Below are positions 58,593-64,000 of a stretch of DNA of 64,000 nucleotides, piece by piece. This DNA comes from an uncultured Flavobacteriales bacterium (GTDB lineage: Bacteria > Bacteroidota > Bacteroidia > Flavobacteriales_G > Salibacteraceae), in contig CAJVZZ010000009.1 of NCBI GenBank assembly GCA_913020435.1, forward strand, positions 50,856-114,855, in the 5' to 3' direction. The notes beneath the pieces were generated by a model that saw only the letters and a program-made list of their open reading frames with translations, did not search any database and was not told where the DNA came from. The translations under genes and the position numbers were made by a program. Numbering within the stretch: position 1 is the first letter of the stretch; each line of letters starts with the position of its first letter.

Positions 58593-61007
58593 TTATTGGA
58601 TTAAAACTTTGTTAGAAGCTGTTTGACCGTTTATAGTAACGTTTACTATATAAAAACCCGCAGCCAAATCGGTAACGTCCAATTCAGTAATGTTACCATG
58701 GATATTTGATTTGCTACTAATGATTTCAGTTCCAAATATGTTCACAATACTTATTACAGCCTTGCTTTTATTATTTGAAATTCTAATATTTAGTTTGTCT
58801 TTCGCTGGGTTTGGATATAAAAAAACATCAAAATTTTCAATTTTGTTTGTTTCATCAATAGAACTAACGAATTCCTCCCCGTCTAAAAATTCATGACCAA
58901 TTCCAGAAGAACTGGTAGTAAAACTCCAAACCTCACTCCATCCGCTGTTAGTTGACCCAAACTTGGTACGAACTCTCCAATAATATTTAGTATTTTCCAA
59001 TAAAGATTCAGCCTTGTAGCGCGTGTCATTTCCCTTTGGGTCATCACTCAAATAGATTGAGGTATTAGACTTTTCAATATTTGAAAAAGCAGCGTCCTTA
59101 CTTAATTCCATTTCATATTCATCAACATAAGGCACTGACTTCCAATCTAAGAAGATGTCTGTTGAAACACTATCCATTCTGTTTCTTGGAAACTCTAGGA
59201 AAGGTTCACTCGCAAATGTTCCGAAAATATTAAGATTGTCTAAATAAATGTTGTTACCGTTTCCATTTTCCACTTCGAATTTTATCAATAAATTTTCAAC
59301 TTTATCTCCGGATCCTAAATTTGTAATGGTTTGTAGTTCCCAGTCAGATACTGCACTTGGAGAGAAGCTAGTAGTGGAGGTTTTTCCTTTAGAAAGAACT
59401 TCTAGACTTGTAGCTAATTTGGTTATCCAAGTTTTACCGCAATCAGTACTTACATACATTTTAAACAAACCATCAGAACTGCTAGCGTCTCGCTCAGCTG
59501 TTGCAACTTCAAAGGATAGTACAGGGTTTTGAATGTTGCTAAGATCTATTGCAGGGCTAATTACACTTTCTACCATTCCTCTTAAGTTGTCGAAGTTCTT
59601 AAGTCCTAAAAAGTTTTCCCCAGAGGCTCCTATACCTTGCATTTTCTGCCAGTAAATAGCGTCATTATCTTCATTTTCTGGAATCCATATATTTTCAACA
59701 CTCTCAGTAGCATCTTCAAAATCTTCCTCTAATGGTATGTAATTACCAACGGATCGATTCGTTTTTATATAATCGGTGTAAGTCGAAGTCTTAGAAATGG
59801 TTCCGTTAGACACCGTTAGCTTCACGTTATAAGTTCCGGGAAAATTGTAAGAAATTACAGGGTTTTTTAGAGTCGATGTTTTTGGTGATCCACCTTCAAA
59901 CTCCCATGACCAAGACTCTACTCCATAAGCAGAAATATCTTTAAATTCTACTTGAGAATTCGCGCAAATTACTCTTGTATCACTTTCAAATTCTGCGGCA
60001 ATTAAATCAAGCACACCAGCTTTCTCGTTATTAGCTCTTGAAACTAAAGCGTTCCTTTCAGCTACCCAAGTATTTACAGCCGCTCTCATTCGAGATGCTT
60101 GCCCAATCGTAAACATGGTTGAACAATAAGAGTAGTCCATAAAATTCTGAACATTGTCTAAAGAACCACAAGTAGTTCCGCTAAGACTGCAGCTTGTCCA
60201 TCCTTCCGTGTTGGGGGTGTCAAAAACACCATCATCATCGCGACAGTTTGCAGCAACTCCAGGGTTATTAGTTCCGCCCCAAGGATGTGGTAAATTTAGC
60301 CAATGACCAATTTCGTGTGTTAATGCTCTGCTACGACGTGGGTTTCCCGTACGGACACTTGCAACGTAGTTATACAATAAAATTATCCCATCTCTAGTCG
60401 GATTCCTGTGCGCTCCTGATGGTAAAAAAGTATATCCCGCAGCTCCACTTGCAATCGATTTCACAATCCAGATGTTGAGGTAGGTGTTTCGCGGCCAAAC
60501 ATTCAGTTTAGAACCCTCACCAGCATTATTAGTTAAGCTAGATTTAATTCTATCAATACCATTGGTTGAATTGCCATTTGGATCTTTTTTAGCCAATCTA
60601 AATTCGATTCTAGCATCTCCCATTATCCTCTTGAATGCAGGAATTGTAGTACTAGTATCTGTGTTTTCTAATTTAAAATCCTCGTTTAAGATACGCATAG
60701 CATCATAAACTTCTTTATTGGTAATATTTTCTATACCATCTTCATGCAATATGTGAAATACGACAGGTATAATATAATCGTATTCGGCTGCTCTTGATCC
60801 AACCTGCTTTTCCCATTCTGTAAATTTCTGAGTAAATGATTCAAGGTGTTCTTCACTTCTTGTGATATCAGCAGCCCATTCAGGGTGCTCTTTTTTAATG
60901 TTTTCATTTAACATAAAATCAGGTTCGCTAAAATCGTGATTATGATTTTGAGCAAATACCATACTGCTGCTTAGTAATATTGCAGAAAGTATTAGAATGT
61001 TTTTCAT
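58593..61007 (-). CDS. M43 (cytophagalysin-like) metalloprotease with PKD and T9SS sorting domains
   Basis: LTHEIGHWLNLPH zinc motif; WSWEFEGGSPKTSTLKNPVISYNFPGTY PKD; C-terminal YPNPAKDKLNIRI...GFYIVNVTINGQTASNKVLIQ; internal MKNILIL chosen as likely start. Confidence 0.88.
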   Translation of the reverse strand: MKNILILSAILLSSSMVFAQNHNHDFSEPDFMLNENIKKEHPEWAADITRSEEHLESFTQKFTEWEKQVGSRAAEYDYIIPVVFHILHEDGIENITNKEVYDAMRILNEDFKLENTDTSTTIPAFKRIMGDARIEFRLAKKDPNGNSTNGIDRIKSSLTNNAGEGSKLNVWPRNTYLNIWIVKSIASGAAGYTFLPSGAHRNPTRDGIILLYNYVASVRTGNPRRSRALTHEIGHWLNLPHPWGGTNNPGVAANCRDDDGVFDTPNTEGWTSCSLSGTTCGSLDNVQNFMDYSYCSTMFTIGQASRMRAAVNTWVAERNALVSRANNEKAGVLDLIAAEFESDTRVICANSQVEFKDISAYGVESWSWEFEGGSPKTSTLKNPVISYNFPGTYNVKLTVSNGTISKTSTYTDYIKTNRSVGNYIPLEEDFEDATESVENIWIPENEDNDAIYWQKMQGIGASGENFLGLKNFDNLRGMVESVISPAIDLSNIQNPVLSFEVATAERDASSSDGLFKMYVSTDCGKTWITKLATSLEVLSKGKTSTTSFSPSAVSDWELQTITNLGSGDKVENLLIKFEVENGNGNNIYLDNLNIFGTFASEPFLEFPRNRMDSVSTDIFLDWKSVPYVDEYEMELSKDAAFSNIEKSNTSIYLSDDPKGNDTRYKAESLLENTKYYWRVRTKFGSTNSGWSEVWSFTTSSSGIGHEFLDGEEFVSSIDETNKIENFDVFLYPNPAKDKLNIRISNNKSKAVISIVNIFGTEIISSKSNIHGNITELDVTDLAAGFYIVNVTINGQTASNKVLIQ

Positions 61008-61137
61008 ATAAGACCTTTTCATTTGAGCGGGCAAAAATACCCTTTTCAGAATCATAACATTTGACGACTGCAATTGGTTTGTTCCTTCGCATGTGAATGT
61101 CTAATTAATTACTTTTAATTTGTAAAAAATTCTGAAT

Positions 61138-61662
61138 ATGAAAGCGCCATTTAATTTAAATAACTGGATAGAAGAGAATCGAGATATCCTCAAACCACCA
61201 GTTGGAAATAAGAATTTGTACAAAGAAGCAGGGGACTACATAGTAATGGTAGTAGGCGGCCCAAACGCAAGAAAGGACTACCACTATAATGAAACAGAAG
61301 AACTATTTTATCAATTAGAGGGTGATATTAATGTTCGTATCCAGGAAGACGGCAAGGCAGTTGACATTCCTATAAAAGCGGGAGACATGTTTTTGTTGCC
61401 TGCAAAAACGCCACACTCTCCGATGCGTTCAGAAGGATCTGTTGGATTGGTAATTGAACGCGTTCGAAAAGGTACGGATATGCAAGATGGATTGCTTTGG
61501 TTTTGCGACAATTGCAACAATAAATTACATGAAACCTATTTCCCGTTGACTAATATTGAACGAGACTTTCTACCCCGCTTTCGCGAATTTTATGTTTCTG
61601 AAGAATTACGAACATGCAAAAATTGTAGTGAGATTATGGATACCGATGAGCGGTTTGTGTAA
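61138..61662 (+). CDS. nbaC: 3-hydroxyanthranilate 3,4-dioxygenase
   Basis: FNLNNWIEENRDILKPPVGNK; YHYNETEELFYQLEG; C-terminal CDNC / CKNC rubredoxin-like pairs. Confidence 0.9.
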   Translation: MKAPFNLNNWIEENRDILKPPVGNKNLYKEAGDYIVMVVGGPNARKDYHYNETEELFYQLEGDINVRIQEDGKAVDIPIKAGDMFLLPAKTPHSPMRSEGSVGLVIERVRKGTDMQDGLLWFCDNCNNKLHETYFPLTNIERDFLPRFREFYVSEELRTCKNCSEIMDTDERFV

Positions 61663-61692
61663 ATCGTTTACCTTTTGTAAAACCCAATCAAA

Positions 61693-62990
61693 GTGAACAT
61701 GATAAATACAAGACCCAGATTTTACCATTTTTATATATTTTTTTTTGCTGTATTAGGTTGTAATAAAGATAAAGCTGTAGTTGCCCCTACCAGGGATTTT
61801 TCGTTTAACGGTAACGTAAAATCGGAAAAAGAAGCAGTATCGGAAGCAAATGTAAGACTAGTTAAAGACGAGTCTAATTCTACAGTCACTGATAGAAACG
61901 GTTATTTTCAACTTGATAACCTTCCAGAAGGCGATCATTCCATAAGAATTGAAAAGAAATATAAGGACGGCTCAATGGTTAGTAAAACAGTTTCAGGGAA
62001 TACAAGTAATTCTACTGACACTTTTTTATTACCAAAACCCTTGCAATTAAACCTCGTCATTCAGCAAAAGAAGTTTGATCAAGAGGAGATACAGTTATCT
62101 TGGAATAAGGCAGGTCCTAGTGATTTTTATGAGTATAAAATATACAGTCACACAAGTGCTGCGTTGGATGAAACAACGGGAGGACTGTTGACTATTTAAC
62201 AAGTATAAATGACACGACTTACACGGATTTAATACCTAATAATACGACATCCTACTATCGTGTTTACGTTAAAAACTTAAACAGTTATGAAGGGGGTAGA
62301 AATATTCTAACTATTTCTTCGGGGTCTTTTGTACTTGATCCAAATTTGTAACTTGGACAAAAGGTTAATACATATTTGAATGCGAATCAAGTTCAATGTT
62401 CCAAAAGGTAAGTTTTATGTTGTTAAATGGTATAGTTCAGCTGCTCCTGTGGGATATAAAGGCGGCCCCCCAATGACAGGATATAGAGACAATAGGATTG
62501 ACATATATTGGGAACGTCATGTGCAAATTGAACAAATAGGTTCACCAAAGGCATTTATGCAACCAAGAACGGGAAAGCGCACGTCAAAGTAGATGGAGGA
62601 GGTTACGGTGCTTTTTTTATTAAACCAAGTGAATTATCTAAAACAGGTGCGATACAAATTCGAACAAACGATTCTGTAATTTCGGTTATTGATACGGGAA
62701 ATAGTCAGTTGTTATGTTCTGAAATATTAGTTTCCGGAGCAACATATGACTTAACTTTATTGAACCTAACCAAATGGGGTCCACTGGTTGGTCTTTATGT
62801 TCAGATTGCAGCTTATGGTGAACAATCAGATAAAGAATATTTTAGGGGTGAAAGGTCAATAAACATTGAGGCCGGAGGGCTCAAGGTATTACAAATAACT
62901 CCAGTAATGAATGAGAAGGTTTATTTCGTTGTAACTGGTTCTTTTTGGTATTCCGCCAGTACTTATTCAATAAAAATATCTAGGTGATGC
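61693..62990 (+). pseudogene. Frameshifted lipoprotein with carboxypeptidase-regulatory-like and FN3-like domains
   Basis: Coherent sequence spread over alternating frames: 61693-62190; about 62190-62351 (TVDYLTSINDTTYTDLIPNNTTSYYRVYVKN); 62380-62580; 62580-62987. About three frameshifts and one in-frame stop. Confidence 0.72.
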
Positions 62991-63018
62991 TTGCTTTCAA
63001 GAATTAGAAAGTCAGATA

Positions 63019-63060
63019 GAAACAAAAAAGGCGATTTAAATGAATCGTCTTTTTTGTTTC
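63019..63060. terminator. Bidirectional terminator
   Basis: gaaacaaaaaaggcgatt-taaatg-aatcgtcttttttgtttc, 18-bp stem with one wobble. Confidence 0.85.
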
Positions 63061-63458
63061 AGGTAAGTTTTCATCTTCTTTTTGTTTCCAAGAATCTACT
63101 CGTGAGGTTTGGTAGATTAGCCCATCTTTTCTAATGTGAAATTGTAATCCGTTTGCTGCTCCATATCGCAGAATATTGTACACTTTTTTGCAGAATGTTT
63201 ATTTAGCCGCCTTACGGTTCCGCTAAAAAATTTGGAGGGGGAGTAAAACGCTGCACTTTTAATTTAGCAATTAGCCAAGCCAAATATTTTTCTTTTTTCG
63301 TTATAAAAATTTTGGTTTGGTGATTTTCAATTGAAACTCTAAACTTCCACGTTACTAACAAAAACGGAATGTTTTTTTAGCCATTGTTACCCATCGTTTG
63401 ATTTTTTCACAATATTTAAAATGACAAGATGTTCGTCCCACCTTGTCATTTTACTAAT

Positions 63459-64000
63459 TCAATTTATTTTAAAAATAGTAAGATTATCAATACCTACGCC
63501 ATCCCATACACCACTTGAGATTTTTAATTCTATCAAATCATTAGCTTTAAGAAGAATAGACCAATTAGCAGTTACCTGACCCCAAGTTCCACCACTATAT
63601 CCTGCAAAATTATTTGATGCTCTCTTGGCAATGCTATTTACATACAAATTTACATTTCTATTCGCACTGGAAATCCCTATGTTGCAAGCTATAAAGTACA
63701 ATCCAGCTTCTTGAACTTTTAAAACATTTGCAGTACCTGATGTATCTATTTTATTAGATGTTTTTTCCGAAGTCCAAATAGGGAGGGTACTATTATTAGA
63801 TGCACCCGTTGCTGAGAAGTAAATACGTTCATTTTGAACAAACCCCATATTCGCTATGGAAGTAGAATCGAGTTGAGTATCAATTGTATGCGCTCCTGCA
63901 ACAAAACCTATAGCAGCTATACCTGAAGAGTCTAATTGTGTATCTGTATCAATTGTATGCGCTCCTGCAACAAAACCTATAGCAGCTATACCTGAAGAGT
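63459..64000 (-). CDS. C1q/TNF-like or tail-fibre-like repeat protein, 5' end beyond the window
   Basis: Minus frame of the 63459-63848 ORF stays open to base 64000: SSGIAAIGFVAGAHTIDTDTQLDSSGIAAIGFVAGAHTIDTQLDSTSIANMGFVQNERIYFSATGASN... Confidence 0.75.
   Translation of the reverse strand, partial: SSGIAAIGFVAGAHTIDTDTQLDSSGIAAIGFVAGAHTIDTQLDSTSIANMGFVQNERIYFSATGASNNSTLPIWTSEKTSNKIDTSGTANVLKVQEAGLYFIACNIGISSANRNVNLYVNSIAKRASNNFAGYSGGTWGQVTANWSILLKANDLIELKISSGVWDGVGIDNLTIFKIN
63881..64000 (-). repeat. 69-bp (23-aa) coding tandem repeat, continuing beyond the window
   Basis: caattgtatgcgctcctgcaacaaaacctatagcagctatacctgaagagt at 63881-63931 and again, identical, at 63950-64000. Confidence 0.93.

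Noticed and set aside
63841-64000. Possible CRISPR-like array at right edge
   Set aside because: Repeat is 69 bp with no variable spacers and is in frame with a continuing ORF; it is a protein-coding repeat.

Overview
The window is a chromosomal segment of a Bacteroidetes bacterium, probably a marine Flavobacteriales relative. That assignment is inferred from AT richness, type IX secretion (T9SS) C-terminal sorting domains, GldH and SprE/PorW homologues, and TAnnTTTG-like promoters. Most of it is housekeeping: a fatty-acid/phospholipid cluster (accC-accB-fabH-plsX-rpmF-DUF177), pdxA, leucyl aminopeptidase, hpd-hmgA, trpS, gatC, plsC, pgk, holB, ricT, cvpA and one tRNA-Met(CAT). Six T9SS cargo proteins are interspersed, including a 1802-aa repeat protein, an M43 metalloprotease and a trypsin-like protease. 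Main points for a second look: (1) a tightly overlapping three-gene operon of an ECF sigma factor, a protein with a short cytoplasmic N-terminus, one TM helix, a long linker and an outer-membrane beta-barrel, and a PKD lipoprotein, which looks like a dual-membrane-spanning anti-sigma system; (2) a left-edge translationally coupled set of an unknown protein, a Cys-rich GNAT and a divergent QueC-like PP-loop ATPase; (3) a decayed di-heme cytochrome-c peroxidase gene and a multiply frameshifted FN3/carboxypeptidase-regulatory-like lipoprotein gene; (4) a 7-nt tandem repeat just after the lipobox of a peptidyl-prolyl isomerase lipoprotein gene; (5) a 69-bp coding repeat at the right edge in a C1q/tail-fibre-like protein; (6) an unannotated, possibly repeat-derived intergenic region near 63.1-63.4 kb. 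No CRISPR array, rRNA, intact transposase or clear prophage was seen. All family names come from motif recognition, not database searches.
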